The notes beneath the pieces were generated by a model. That model saw only the letters and a program-made list of their open reading frames with translations. It was not told where the DNA came from and ran no database searches. Positions 17,530-27,936 of a stretch of 64,000 nt of DNA are shown piece after piece. This stretch comes from Bog-950 sp044225825 (GTDB taxonomy: Bacteria > Bacteroidota > Bacteroidia > Chitinophagales > LD1), in assembly GCA_044225825.1 (NCBI GenBank), contig JBGAIB010000002.1, forward strand, positions 62,001 through 126,000, in the 5' to 3' direction. Within the stretch, counting starts at the first letter, position 1, and every line of letters starts with the position of its first letter. The position numbers were made by a program, and so were the translations under genes.

Positions 17530-18239
17530 TATACTACCAGGCCAAGGTAAAGCACCTGGCCTGTAATTTGACCGCTGAATGGGTGTGCTAAAAATTGAAT
17601 CGTATGGCAAATATCCTGATCGCTGAGGGGCATTTTAATAGTAAGTTGTTCTACAGCCTTCTTTAAAATTTCACCACCTAAATTTTCCTGTACCTGCTCG
17701 GTTAGGTAAACCGATGGCGCAACTACATTACAGGTTACCTGAAAACGGGCCATCTCCTTTGCCAGTATCCTGGTGAATTCCACCACCGCGCTTTTCGAAG
17801 CTGAATAAGCAGCAGTACCTTCTTCGTGTAATCCTACCGACATAGATGATACATTAATAATGCGGCCATACTTTTGCAGCATCATTATTTTCGAAACTTC
17901 CCTGCACACCAAAAAAGTGCCTCTGAAATTAATTTGCAGGATACGGTCTAAATCAGCGCCCGTGGTGGTGGCTACTAATTTATTAGCCGAGGTGTCAGCA
18001 GCATTGCAGATAAGTATATCAATCCGCCCTGCTGCCCGCTTTATACTGCGCACCCAGCTCATTACTTGTTGTTCGTCGGTAACGTCCACAGCAGTATGTG
18101 TGTAGTTTTCATGCACCAGGTCGGTTTCGCTACGGCTGCAACCAAACACACGGTGGCCCTGCGCCAGAAAAAAGGAGGCGAGCATCTTGCCCATGCCTTT
18201 GCTGGTGCCGGTAATTACTACTGTTTGATGCTTATCCAA
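17529..18239 (-). CDS. SDR oxidoreductase, ketoacyl-ACP reductase-like
   Basis: 236-residue classical short-chain dehydrogenase. The NAD(P)-binding TGTSKGMG spans residues 10-17, CNAAD replaces NNAG, and the catalytic set S131/S132, Y145 and K149 (YSASK) is intact. It starts with TTG, 1 nt after the ACP stop (TGATTTG), with no better ATG before the cofactor loop. Together with the ACP it probably reduces an ACP-bound or free 3-oxoacyl group. No ketosynthase is nearby, so the pathway is unclear. Confidence 0.85.
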   Translation of the reverse strand: MDKHQTVVITGTSKGMGKMLASFFLAQGHRVFGCSRSETDLVHENYTHTAVDVTDEQQVMSWVRSIKRAAGRIDILICNAADTSANKLVATTTGADLDRILQINFRGTFLVCREVSKIMMLQKYGRIINVSSMSVGLHEEGTAAYSASKSAVVEFTRILAKEMARFQVTCNVVAPSVYLTEQVQENLGGEILKKAVEQLTIKMPLSDQDICHTIQFLAHPFSGQITGQVLYLGLVV

Positions 18240-18240
18240 A

Positions 18241-18534
18241 TCAGGCGGTTATTTTTTCGATATAACGGGCAAGTGTATCAACCGTTAGGTTTTGTTTGTC
18301 TTCGTTAAAGTCGTGTACTTCATTTAAAACCAGAAATACTTCCTTTCCTGTTTTACCGGATACCTTCTCCTCCACGTCCGAAAGCAAGGTTATTAAACTG
18401 ATGGAATCAAGGGCAGCTCCGGTGCCCAGTAAAACTGTATCAGATGTTGTTTCAAATTCCGTTTCAATTAAACCCGATTCCCGAAGGGATTTTACGGATT
18501 GTTTGATCAGGTCAAGCGCATCATTCGCATTCAT
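18241..18534 (-). CDS. Acyl carrier protein
   Basis: 97 residues with the phosphopantetheine-attachment motif LDSISL; the modified serine would be S44. Helix pattern and acidic composition fit an ACP, but it is longer at both ends than the housekeeping AcpP, suggesting a dedicated carrier. The start at MNANDALDL is chosen; the longer open frame reads through a poor hydrophobic stretch. It leads a three-gene operon with an SDR and an MBL hydrolase. Confidence 0.82.
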   Translation of the reverse strand: MNANDALDLIKQSVKSLRESGLIETEFETTSDTVLLGTGAALDSISLITLLSDVEEKVSGKTGKEVFLVLNEVHDFNEDKQNLTVDTLARYIEKITA

Positions 18535-18621
18535 GGCATCGTGCTGTTTAGTTGCGCACAAAAAAAGCAATTTTCTCAAACGTTTCAGCCCCTGTAAGCT
18601 AACGCTAACTAAAGCAGGGCA

Positions 18622-18654
18622 TAAAAAAGAAAAGAGCGCCACTACGGACGCTCT
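18622..18654 (-). terminator. Terminator after the giant T9SS gene
   Basis: On the minus strand AGAGCG and CGCTCT form a 6-bp stem around a 10-nt loop, followed by TTTTCTTTTTTA. It lies about 30 nt past the stop at 18685. Confidence 0.75.
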
Positions 18655-18684
18655 CTCTTGCACATGAAAAAAGGATCTTTAAGC

Positions 18685-21600
18685 TTACTCGGTTTTTATA
18701 AACTTGAATTTTTGATTGTTGGTAACAATAAAGTAGTTGCCTGCGGCCAATTGAGCGATGTTCAGGCTTATCTGGCCTTTCGGTATATCGGCGGTTTCGC
18801 TTACAACTGTTTGGCCCAGCATGTCCAGCACTTCAACCCTGGTTAAGCTGTTTTGCGGATCGGCTACTACAATATAGTTACGTGCCGGGTTAGGATATAC
18901 CGATATACCCGCCTGGCCTATCTCGCTGATGCCTGTGCAGGTTTCAACAAATACAGTATCGGATTTATAAGCTTCGCAACCATTGCTTGCACTGTATACA
19001 TAGGTAACAATTACGTTGGTGTTGTTGTATTGCGAAGGGTCCACTTCATTTGCTACCCAACCATTTACAAAGAACACACCTCCTGCCGGGCTTGCATTGT
19101 TCAATTGTATAACACCGGCTGTATTGCACACGCGGTCAGCAGGCAGGCTATAGGTTATGGCCGGTACGGGTTTAATGGTTACGGTTACCGGGCTGGTAAC
19201 AGCCATACAATGTGTAGCGGCATCGCTAACAGTGGCACGATAGGTGCCAGCGCTGGTTACAGTTATACTTTGACTGCTGTAACCGTTGCTCCAGTTGTAG
19301 CTAAAGCCGCTACCCGAGCCGGCTGAGATGGTTACGGTCTCGCCATCGCAAATATCAGTAGCACCTGAAAGCATCACGGTGGTATCCGGACCATTTAAGG
19401 CAGCTATTGTTTGAGAAGCCGAAGCAGTACAATTGCTGCCATCGGTAACGGTAAGGGTATAAGTGCCCGGGCCAACAACCAGCGAAGAAGTATTGGCTCC
19501 ATTACTCCATTGGTAGCTCACATTAGCCGGGCCGGTTAAGGTGGTAAACGCAGCAGGGCAAATGGCAGATGCCGTTGCACTGATAGATGCTGTAGGTGCC
19601 TGTTTAACTGTAAGTGTAATGGGGTTTGATGCAGCCGAACAGTTGCTGGAATTATCGGTTACAGTAACCTTATAAGCGCCGGCAGCAGTTACGCTGATAC
19701 TTTGCGTGGTGGCCCCTGTGCTCCATTGATAAGCTAAACCCGGTGCCGCTGTTAGCTGCAGCGATGAACCCTGGCAAATAGTAGTTGAACCACCGGTAGT
19801 TACTGTGCTGTTAGGCGCTGTTCCGGCAATAATAGTTTTTGATGAAGTGGCAGAACATCCATTGGCATCTGTTACAGTAAGAACATAGGTGCCGGCATTA
19901 TTCACAGTTATAGTAGCAGTGGTTTGGCCGTTGCTCCAGTTATAAGTTAAACCCGCAGGTGCACTTAACTGGGTTGAGCTGCCGCTGCATAATTGGGTAG
20001 TAGGTGCGGTAATTGTGCTGGTGGGAGCGGCATTGGTAACAACAGCAACTACCGTAGAGGTGGCCGAACACGAGCCATCTGTAACGGTTACGCTATAATT
20101 GCCGGCGTTGGTTATAGTTATACTTTGTGTAGTTTGGCTGTTACTCCAGGTATAAGTTAAATTTGGTATTGATGACAGCACCACACTTTGGCCGGGGCAC
20201 AACGAGGTTGGACCATTCGCAGAAATAAGATTGCTGGCCATATTAGCTGGGTTAACGGTTATGGCAGAATCAGACGTGCAGCCAAAGCTGTTAGTTAATT
20301 GTAAAGTATAAGTGCCGGCTGTATTTACCGAAATGCTTTGTGTAGTAGCGCCGGTGTTCCAACTGTAACTTAAACCCGGTGCAGCTTGCAATTGAATGGC
20401 ACTACCGCAAAGGTTGGCCGAAGCAATACTGATAGACGAATCGGGTGCTGCATGTACAGTAACGCTAACCGGTGCTGATACCGCCTGGCAACCATGGGCA
20501 TAGGTAGCAGTAACTACATAGCTGCCTGTTGCAGAAGCTGCAAGCGAAGCGGTAGTAGCTCCATTACTCCACAAATAGCTGATAGCGTTTTGAGCACCTA
20601 AGGTTACGCTATTGCCTGCGCAGAACGAGGTAGCACCGCTCACCGTTACAGCCGGTGCAGGTAATGCTTTAATTGCGAAAGGCGCTGTATAATAGCTGGT
20701 ATCAACAGTAGCAGTGGTGGTAATACGTAAGCGATAGTTATTGCCCGATGCCGTATTAGCAGGAATAGTGATTAAAATAGAATCGCTAGTGGCAACCGAT
20801 GTTTTAGAGCCTACGGTTACAGGGTTGTTGAAATAACCATTGGAATCGGAAAGTTGCACTTTGTAGGTATTGCCTGCAACCAGCGTATTGGTGGTTTTGC
20901 CGCTTATGTAAAACTGAGCACCCGGACAAAGTTGTTCCGACGACCACAGAATTTCAAGATTAGCTGCATTTACGCGGGCAAGCCTGTTAGCCAGTGCACC
21001 TTCAAAATCGGTGAATGTGCCGCCTAATAATACCCGGCGTTCAACGCTGTTATAAGCAGCGGTGTTTATATTACCGTTGGTAGTACCTTTTACATAAGCA
21101 TAGGTAACAGTGTCCAGCCGGCCTGTTGCATCAAAATACGCTAAACGGTTGCGCACTACACCGTTTGCAGTTGAAAACTGACCAACGGCCAATACACCTC
21201 CTTTTATATAAAGCAAATCCAACACCTGTGCATTTACAGAGGCTGTATAGGTAGCATCCAATGTGCCGTCGCTGTTCAAGCGGGCTATGCGTAATTTGGC
21301 AGAGCCGTTAACGCTCGAAAAATTACCGCCAATTACAATCTTGCCATCGGCTTGCAGGGCAAGTGCCTGCACGTTATTGTTAGGGCCGCTACCTGCGGTA
21401 AAGCTGTTGTCGATGCTGCCATCTGTATTTATCCGCACAATGCGATTGGCCGTAGCTCCATTATAGGTGGTAAACGAACCGCCGGCAATTATTTTGCCGT
21501 CAGGCTGCAATTGCAATTTTAATCCTGCGGCACTTAAGCCTGCGCCTGTGTTAAAGGAGGCATCAATAGTTCCATTTGCATTCAGGCGCACAATACGCGT

Positions 21601-23190
21601 GGCCGATGAACCATTGTAGTTAGTAAAGTTACCGGCTACAATTATCTTTCCATCCGGTTGCAGGGTTACGGCATAGGCAATGCTGTTAAATGCGGTACCC
21701 GTCGTAAACGAGGCATCCAGTGTTCCGTTTGCATTCAACCGGCAAATCCGGTAACAATTCACATTGTTATACTTCGTAAAGTCACCAACAATCAAAATTT
21801 TATCATCAGGCTGTACAACCAGAGCGCGAATCAGGCCGTTAGCGCCAACGCCACCGGTATTAAATGAAGGATCCACTTCACCACTTAAATCAAGACGGCA
21901 AATACGGCCTATTACATCTTTGTTATGGGTAGTCATGCTGCCGGCTACAATCGTTAAACCGGTCGACTGAAATGCCGTAGCGTTAACCGCGCCGTTAAAG
22001 CGCGAGTTGCCCATAAAGTTTCTGTCAACGGTGCCGTTAGTGTTTAACCGTGCAATACGCAGGCGTGCAAACGAATCGATAAGCGTAAAGGTGCCGCCTA
22101 CATATATCTTTCCATCAGGGTTTAAAAACACCGTATTCAGACTAAGGTCCGCTCCATTGCCAATTTTAAAAGTTGCATCCTTAGCGCCGTTGCTTTCCAG
22201 GCGGGCAATCCGTTTTAAACCCGAACCGTTGTAAGCGGTAAATCCACCAACAACCAGAATTTTACCATCGGGCTGTATGGTCAGTTCGTTTACATTGTTA
22301 TTAAATCCCGTACTCACCAGAAAGGTGCTGTCGCGTTGTCCGTCTGCATTCAAACGGGCAATGCGGGGGCTGCTAACACTATCTACCGTGGTAAAATAGC
22401 CGCCGATGATAATTTGATCGTTAGCAAGCACACAGGCAGAGGTTACGGTATTATTGGCACCGGCGCCGGCATTAAATCCCGGGTCTACAACGCCTGTTGC
22501 GTCCAGGCGGGCAATGCGGTTAGCACCACGGCCGTTAACGGTGGTAAAGTCACCTGTTATAACAAACTGGCCTGCCGAGTTTCGGTCAATGGCAAATACA
22601 GCAGCACTGGCGCCGGGCACCGCAGTAAAGGTGTTATCACGACTGCCATCGGCATTCAAGCGGATTATGCGACCCGCGTTTGCACCATTATAAGTGGTAA
22701 AAGCGCCGCCAATCAATATTTTACCGTCACTCTGCAGATAAAGCGTGTAAATGGAATTATTGAAACCGCTTCCGGTTAAAAAGGCCAAATCCAAACTACC
22801 ATCTGCATTTAAGCGGGCTATGCGGTTAACGGTTACCCCGTTAAAAACAGTAAAGTCGCCACCGATAATCAATTTACCATCAGGCTGGCGGATAATAACG
22901 TTTACGTGGTCATTAGCCCCGGTTCCTATATTAAAGGAATTGTCAATGCTGCCGTCGGCAAACAGTTTAACCAATCCATTAATGCTGGTTTGATTTACAT
23001 AAGCAAATTTGCCGGTAAGTATTACCGAACTATCGGGTAATACTACGCCGCCGGTGCATTTATAATCTACACCCATGCCTTTGTAATACTGGCCGTCCAT
23101 AACGCCGAATTGTGCATCAGCGTGCTGTGCAGCGAAGGCAAACAGGAGGGCAATGATGCCTGCTAACCTTCTTGTGATTTCCTTTTTCAT
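18685..23190 (-). CDS. Giant delta-60 / Ig-like repeat T9SS type A protein
   Basis: About 1,501 residues. After the signal peptide come roughly a dozen delta-60 repeats of about 50 residues (PDGKIIIGG-F, R-I-A-R-L-N-A-DG, D-F-N-G-G). A bridging domain follows, then about eight Ig/PKD-like repeats of about 75 residues with the pattern C-G-S-V-L, LTYNWSNG-TT and G-Y-V-V-T-D-G-C, and a T9SS type A domain (VYPNPARNYIVV). It is likely a large secreted or surface adhesin-like protein. MKKEITRR is taken as the start because the signal peptide follows directly; an ATG at 23226 would add 12 residues. Confidence 0.9.
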   Translation of the reverse strand: MKKEITRRLAGIIALLFAFAAQHADAQFGVMDGQYYKGMGVDYKCTGGVVLPDSSVILTGKFAYVNQTSINGLVKLFADGSIDNSFNIGTGANDHVNVIIRQPDGKLIIGGDFTVFNGVTVNRIARLNADGSLDLAFLTGSGFNNSIYTLYLQSDGKILIGGAFTTYNGANAGRIIRLNADGSRDNTFTAVPGASAAVFAIDRNSAGQFVITGDFTTVNGRGANRIARLDATGVVDPGFNAGAGANNTVTSACVLANDQIIIGGYFTTVDSVSSPRIARLNADGQRDSTFLVSTGFNNNVNELTIQPDGKILVVGGFTAYNGSGLKRIARLESNGAKDATFKIGNGADLSLNTVFLNPDGKIYVGGTFTLIDSFARLRIARLNTNGTVDRNFMGNSRFNGAVNATAFQSTGLTIVAGSMTTHNKDVIGRICRLDLSGEVDPSFNTGGVGANGLIRALVVQPDDKILIVGDFTKYNNVNCYRICRLNANGTLDASFTTGTAFNSIAYAVTLQPDGKIIVAGNFTNYNGSSATRIVRLNANGTIDASFNTGAGLSAAGLKLQLQPDGKIIAGGSFTTYNGATANRIVRINTDGSIDNSFTAGSGPNNNVQALALQADGKIVIGGNFSSVNGSAKLRIARLNSDGTLDATYTASVNAQVLDLLYIKGGVLAVGQFSTANGVVRNRLAYFDATGRLDTVTYAYVKGTTNGNINTAAYNSVERRVLLGGTFTDFEGALANRLARVNAANLEILWSSEQLCPGAQFYISGKTTNTLVAGNTYKVQLSDSNGYFNNPVTVGSKTSVATSDSILITIPANTASGNNYRLRITTTATVDTSYYTAPFAIKALPAPAVTVSGATSFCAGNSVTLGAQNAISYLWSNGATTASLAASATGSYVVTATYAHGCQAVSAPVSVTVHAAPDSSISIASANLCGSAIQLQAAPGLSYSWNTGATTQSISVNTAGTYTLQLTNSFGCTSDSAITVNPANMASNLISANGPTSLCPGQSVVLSSIPNLTYTWSNSQTTQSITITNAGNYSVTVTDGSCSATSTVVAVVTNAAPTSTITAPTTQLCSGSSTQLSAPAGLTYNWSNGQTTATITVNNAGTYVLTVTDANGCSATSSKTIIAGTAPNSTVTTGGSTTICQGSSLQLTAAPGLAYQWSTGATTQSISVTAAGAYKVTVTDNSSNCSAASNPITLTVKQAPTASISATASAICPAAFTTLTGPANVSYQWSNGANTSSLVVGPGTYTLTVTDGSNCTASASQTIAALNGPDTTVMLSGATDICDGETVTISAGSGSGFSYNWSNGYSSQSITVTSAGTYRATVSDAATHCMAVTSPVTVTIKPVPAITYSLPADRVCNTAGVIQLNNASPAGGVFFVNGWVANEVDPSQYNNTNVIVTYVYSASNGCEAYKSDTVFVETCTGISEIGQAGISVYPNPARNYIVVADPQNSLTRVEVLDMLGQTVVSETADIPKGQISLNIAQLAAGNYFIVTNNQKFKFIKTE

Positions 23191-23304
23191 GGCTTCTTGT
23201 TTGTGTGCTTTAATTGCTACATTCATGTAGCGGTGGTCAGTTTTAGGGCATTTGTTAAAGTTTATTTTACCTAAACTTGACTGCTATTAATACGCAAAGC
23301 ACCT

Positions 23305-26300
23305 ATGCGCCGGTTGTTATTATTACTGCTAATCTTACAAGTCCACGTATGCACCCTACAAGCCGCAACTTGTATTGGCTGCACCAGCTTTAAGGAAAAC
23401 AAGGGCCAATGGGAAACAAACGTGTTATACAAAGGCGAGTTGAAGAACGGAGCGGTATTCTTTGAAAAGCACGGCTTAACTTTTAATTTGTTCGATACGC
23501 GCGACGTACTGCGCATTAAAGGCGATCACCATCGCCTCGAAAACTACCAGCACACTATTGATTACACTATGCACTGGCATGCATTTAAAATTGTATTTGC
23601 CGGGGCATCCGGTCAGGTACAGCACAGTGGCTCGGAAACCATTAAAGAATACTTCAACTACTTTATAGGGAATGATAAAAGTAAATGGGCAGGCGGGGTA
23701 CACGCCTACCAGCAAGTAACGTACAAGTCCCTGTACCCGGGCATCAACCTCGAGGTAAATGCCGAACAGGGCGGTTTGAAATATCAATACATCGTTGCCC
23801 CGGGCGCTAACCCTGCACAACTCAGGATGCAGTTCCAGGGTGCCGATAGCCTTTCCCTATCTAACGAAGGTGCTCTGGTGATCAAAACTACAGTAGGCGA
23901 CATTACGGATATGCAACCCGTAGCCTACCAGCAAATAAATGGCCGCCGGGTTAATGTAAATTGCAAATTCACCATTACAGGCAATACAGTAACTTTTGAA
24001 CTGGGCTCCTACAACAACAAACAAGAACTGGTAATTGACCCCACCCTGGTGTTCTCTACCTATTCCGGCTCAACAGCCGATAACTTTGGCTACTCGGCTA
24101 CCTACGACTCTCAGGGCAACGGCTTTGCAGCGGGTTCTGTTTTCGGTACCGGATACCCCCTCGTGGTAGGCCATTATATAATGAACTATGTGGGTGGCCC
24201 TATTATCACCTTCAGCAACGGCGGCACCTACCCCGGCGATGACATTGGTATAACAAAATACAACGCCACAGGTACCCAGCGCATTTACTCCACCTACCTG
24301 GGCGGTTATGGACAGGACCTGCCACATAGCCTGATTGTAAACAGCAACGACGAATTGTATATGTTGGGCACTACCGGCTGTACCAACTATCCCGTAACAA
24401 CAAACGCTTTCGATACCACTTTTAACGGCGGAAACGACCCCGGTGTGTTTGACGGCATTGCCGCACACTATACGGTAGGCTCCGATATTGTAGTTTCTAA
24501 GATTAGTGCCGATGGCTCACAATTGCTGGCTTCTACCTATGTAGGAGGTTCAGATAATGATGGCATCAACTATCGCGCCGGACAACCCTATAGCTCACCG
24601 GGCTTTTTGAGGCATAATTATGCCGATGAAGTGCGCGGAGAAATTGATATTGATAAATCGGACAACGTTTACATCGTATCCTGCACCCGGTCTGCAAACT
24701 TCCCCCGCACTGCCGGTACCTTCCAAAATAACTTCGGCGGCGGGCTCGATGCCTGTGTGTTTAAAATGGATGCCAACCTTACCAGTATGGTATGGAGCAC
24801 TACCTTTGGTGGCACAGAGGACGATGCCGCCTACTCGGTTTCAATTGATAACAACGAGAACCTGTTTGTAGCAGGTGGCACCCGCGCTAACAACTTTCCG
24901 GTTACCTCTGGCGCATTGCAACCTGCCTTTGGCGGTGGCGATGCCGACGGCTTTGTGGTACACGTCGATAAAAACGGCCAGCAACTGATTTCTTCTACCT
25001 ACCTGGGCTTTGGCGATTACGACCAGATCTATTTCGTAGAACTGGATAAAGGAAACAACGTATTTGTACTCGGCCAGGCCGATAATGCGGGCACTAACTT
25101 TATTAAGAATGCTCTTTACAACAAACCCAACGGCGGTCAGTTTATTGCGAAAATAACCCCGCAACTCGATAGCCTAATATGGAGCACGAGCTGGGGACGG
25201 GGCTTAGGCGTTACGGATATTTCACCTACCGCTTTCCTGGTGGATGTGTGCAACAGCGTGTATTCCTGCGGCTGGGGTAGCCAGGGCGTAAATAACATTG
25301 TGGGCGGCACAGGCGGCACCACCGGCCTCGACGTAACCGCCAACGCATTGAAAGGCACAACCGACGGCCAGGACTTTTACCTGATGGTATTAAAAGACGA
25401 TGCTTCATCACTCACATATGCCACCTTTATTGGTGGCAACATCAGCGAGGAACACGTGGATGGTGGCACCAGCCGTTTCGATAAACAAGGCATTGTTTAC
25501 CAATCGGTTTGTGCAGGTTGCGGCAGTAACGATGATTTCCCTACAACGCCGGGTGCGGTTAGCCCAACCAACCATAGCAATAACTGCAACAACGCCATTT
25601 TTAAATTCGACCTCAACGTGCCTTTGTGCCTGGCCGATTTCCAGTTCCCCAACGCCTGCACCAACGTGCCCATCAGCTTTTTAAACAAGAGCGATACAGT
25701 GTTAAGCCCAACCTATAAATGGTTTTTCGGCGATAGCAGCACCAGCACCCAGTTTAACCCTACGCATACCTACACCCAAACCGGCGTTTACGATGTTACC
25801 CTTATTGTAACGGACCCCGGCAGTTGTAATTACAGCGATACCATCACCAAAAAGGTGCTTGTAATCGGCAACAATGGCAACGATAGCCTACCTTCTTTAA
25901 GCATTTGCACCACGCAGAGCATACAAATAGGTATACCTCCGGTTATTGATTCTGCCACAACTTATTTGTGGTCTCCGGGCGCTACCTTAAGCGATGTTAC
26001 CGTTTCAAATCCATTTGCCACACCTTCGCAAACCACCACCTATCGCTTATTGGTTTCCAACGGACTTTGTACCGATACCGTTTACCAAACAGTTTATGTA
26101 ACTAAAGACACCCTGCACCTGCAGGGCAGCGATGTGCTTTGCCCCGGCGATACCCTAACCCTTAGTGTTACCAATAGCCTGCCTAACCAGCAGTTTACTT
26201 ATACCTGGGCACCGGCTAATCAAATTATCAGCGGCGGCACTACAGCCACACCACAGGTTAGCCCTTCGCAAAATACCTTGTATACCGTTACGGCTACTAA

Positions 26301-26880
26301 CCAGTTTGGCTGCTCCAATACAGCTTCTATTCAAATCAATGTGCTTTCGGGCATTCCGAATGTAAATGCATTTGCTACTCCAGACACCATCACCTTTGGC
26401 GATACCACCCAACTTAACTTGACCTTAAGTGCGGGCGTGGCCACTATACAATGGACGGCCGACCCAACGCTAAGTGAAACACAGATAGCCAATCCGCTGG
26501 CATGGCCAACAAATACCCATACCTATTATGTGGAAGTTGCCGATACACAAGGCTGCAAAAAGCGCGACTCGGTTGTAGTAGTAGTACTTAATAAGCCATG
26601 TGCCGAGGGTAACATCTATATACCCAATGCATTTACCCCAAATAACGATGGCAAAAACGATGTGTTGTATGTGCGGGGCAATTACCTCACCAATTTATAC
26701 TTCGCGGTATACGATCGTTGGGGCCAAAAAGTGTTTGAAACAAAAGATATCAGCAAAGGATGGGATGGCACCTTTAAAGGCGCGCGTTTAGATCCTGCGG
26801 TATTTGGTTATTACGCCGAAGGCCTGTGCCCCGGCGGCGAAAAGTTTTTTAAGAAAGGTAACGTAACGCTGTTGCGATGA
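23305..26880 (+). CDS. SBBP/PKD adhesin-like protein, T9SS type B
   Basis: 1,191 residues. Signal peptide, then an N-terminal domain of the SBBP-associated type (ENKGQW, GNDKSKW, Y-LYPGI-LE, L-IDPTLVFSTY), beta-propeller repeats with YVGGS, S-TFGG and A-G-T-NFP motifs, a PKD domain (FLNKS, WFFGDSS, HTYTQTGVYDVTL), Ig-like repeats, and a C-terminal gliding-motility/type B T9SS domain (IPNAFTPNNDGKND, VYDRWGQKVFE). Type B substrates usually pair with a dedicated PorP/SprF protein, and one is encoded immediately downstream with a 4-nt overlap. Confidence 0.92.
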   Translation: MRRLLLLLLILQVHVCTLQAATCIGCTSFKENKGQWETNVLYKGELKNGAVFFEKHGLTFNLFDTRDVLRIKGDHHRLENYQHTIDYTMHWHAFKIVFAGASGQVQHSGSETIKEYFNYFIGNDKSKWAGGVHAYQQVTYKSLYPGINLEVNAEQGGLKYQYIVAPGANPAQLRMQFQGADSLSLSNEGALVIKTTVGDITDMQPVAYQQINGRRVNVNCKFTITGNTVTFELGSYNNKQELVIDPTLVFSTYSGSTADNFGYSATYDSQGNGFAAGSVFGTGYPLVVGHYIMNYVGGPIITFSNGGTYPGDDIGITKYNATGTQRIYSTYLGGYGQDLPHSLIVNSNDELYMLGTTGCTNYPVTTNAFDTTFNGGNDPGVFDGIAAHYTVGSDIVVSKISADGSQLLASTYVGGSDNDGINYRAGQPYSSPGFLRHNYADEVRGEIDIDKSDNVYIVSCTRSANFPRTAGTFQNNFGGGLDACVFKMDANLTSMVWSTTFGGTEDDAAYSVSIDNNENLFVAGGTRANNFPVTSGALQPAFGGGDADGFVVHVDKNGQQLISSTYLGFGDYDQIYFVELDKGNNVFVLGQADNAGTNFIKNALYNKPNGGQFIAKITPQLDSLIWSTSWGRGLGVTDISPTAFLVDVCNSVYSCGWGSQGVNNIVGGTGGTTGLDVTANALKGTTDGQDFYLMVLKDDASSLTYATFIGGNISEEHVDGGTSRFDKQGIVYQSVCAGCGSNDDFPTTPGAVSPTNHSNNCNNAIFKFDLNVPLCLADFQFPNACTNVPISFLNKSDTVLSPTYKWFFGDSSTSTQFNPTHTYTQTGVYDVTLIVTDPGSCNYSDTITKKVLVIGNNGNDSLPSLSICTTQSIQIGIPPVIDSATTYLWSPGATLSDVTVSNPFATPSQTTTYRLLVSNGLCTDTVYQTVYVTKDTLHLQGSDVLCPGDTLTLSVTNSLPNQQFTYTWAPANQIISGGTTATPQVSPSQNTLYTVTATNQFGCSNTASIQINVLSGIPNVNAFATPDTITFGDTTQLNLTLSAGVATIQWTADPTLSETQIANPLAWPTNTHTYYVEVADTQGCKKRDSVVVVVLNKPCAEGNIYIPNAFTPNNDGKNDVLYVRGNYLTNLYFAVYDRWGQKVFETKDISKGWDGTFKGARLDPAVFGYYAEGLCPGGEKFFKKGNVTLLR

Positions 26881-27932
26881 GAACACAACGTACAACAGAC
26901 CATAGACCATACAAGCTGTTCAGGGCCTGCCTGCCTTTCGCAGTTGCCTTGCTATTGCTGCAAGCCTTAAACGCGCAGGACATTCACTTTTCGCAATTCA
27001 ATTTTTCTCCATTAAATCAAAACCCTGCCAACACCAATTTCTTCGATGGCGACTTCCGCTTTGTAGGTAACTATAAAAACCAGTGGCCTACCGTTCCCGT
27101 GCGCTTTAATACGTTCTCCACCTCAGCCGAAATGAATTTCGTTACACTCAACAACGGTGACCGTGTAGGTGGCGGCTTTGTGTTCTTCTTTGACCGCGCC
27201 GGCGATTCGCGCTTTACCGCCTTGAATACGGCTCTGTCGGTAGCCTATATGAAAACCCTCGATAAACAACAGCATCACGCCTTATCGCTGGGTGTTCAGT
27301 TTGGTATTGTTAACCGCAGTTTTAGTTATAACAAGTTGTATTTCGATAACCAGTGGAACGGCGACACTTACGACCCTACCATCGCCATCGACGAAAATTT
27401 TGCCCGTACCAAGTTCAATTTCTTCGATTTAAACCTGGGTCTAGCCTACCGCTGGAAGAAAAACGACCGCACCAACGTTACGGTTGGCTTTTCGTTAGCA
27501 CACCTAAGCCAGCCCAGCCAAACCTACTTTAACGACCAAAGTGTAAAGCTCAACCTGCGTTATACCGCCCACGTTCGTGCGCAGGTAAAAGTTAGTAAAC
27601 GGGTGGACCTCGTGCCTGAATTGATGTTCCAGCGCCAGGATGTAAAACAGGAAGTAGACTTTGGCCTGCATGCCAAGTATTATCTGCCGGTAAAAATACA
27701 ACACACGGTAGCGCTTAACCTGGGTGCTTATGGCCGTATGGTAGATGCTGGCTGGTTGTTTGCAGGTATGGACTTCGATAACCTGCAGGTAAACCTCAGC
27801 TACGATATAAACTTTACAAAGCTTAGCGCCGCCAGCAGGTATAATGGTGGGTTCGAAGCCAGCATTATTTACATACTGGCCCGCGTAAAGAAAATTAATA
27901 AGCCCGGTGCCGTGTGCCCTACATTCCTATAA
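26877..27932 (+). CDS. PorP/SprF-family T9SS outer-membrane protein
   Basis: 351 residues with a signal-anchor region followed by the PorP/SprF hallmark AQDIHFSQFNFSPLNQNPA and repeated beta strands of an outer-membrane barrel. SprF-type proteins help export or anchor one specific type B substrate. ATGA overlap with the adhesin gene and 4 nt before the PorE-like gene place it in a three-gene operon. The C terminus ends in TFL rather than the usual aromatic end, a minor oddity. Confidence 0.92.
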   Translation: MRTQRTTDHRPYKLFRACLPFAVALLLLQALNAQDIHFSQFNFSPLNQNPANTNFFDGDFRFVGNYKNQWPTVPVRFNTFSTSAEMNFVTLNNGDRVGGGFVFFFDRAGDSRFTALNTALSVAYMKTLDKQQHHALSLGVQFGIVNRSFSYNKLYFDNQWNGDTYDPTIAIDENFARTKFNFFDLNLGLAYRWKKNDRTNVTVGFSLAHLSQPSQTYFNDQSVKLNLRYTAHVRAQVKVSKRVDLVPELMFQRQDVKQEVDFGLHAKYYLPVKIQHTVALNLGAYGRMVDAGWLFAGMDFDNLQVNLSYDINFTKLSAASRYNGGFEASIIYILARVKKINKPGAVCPTFL

Positions 27933-27936
27933 CCTC

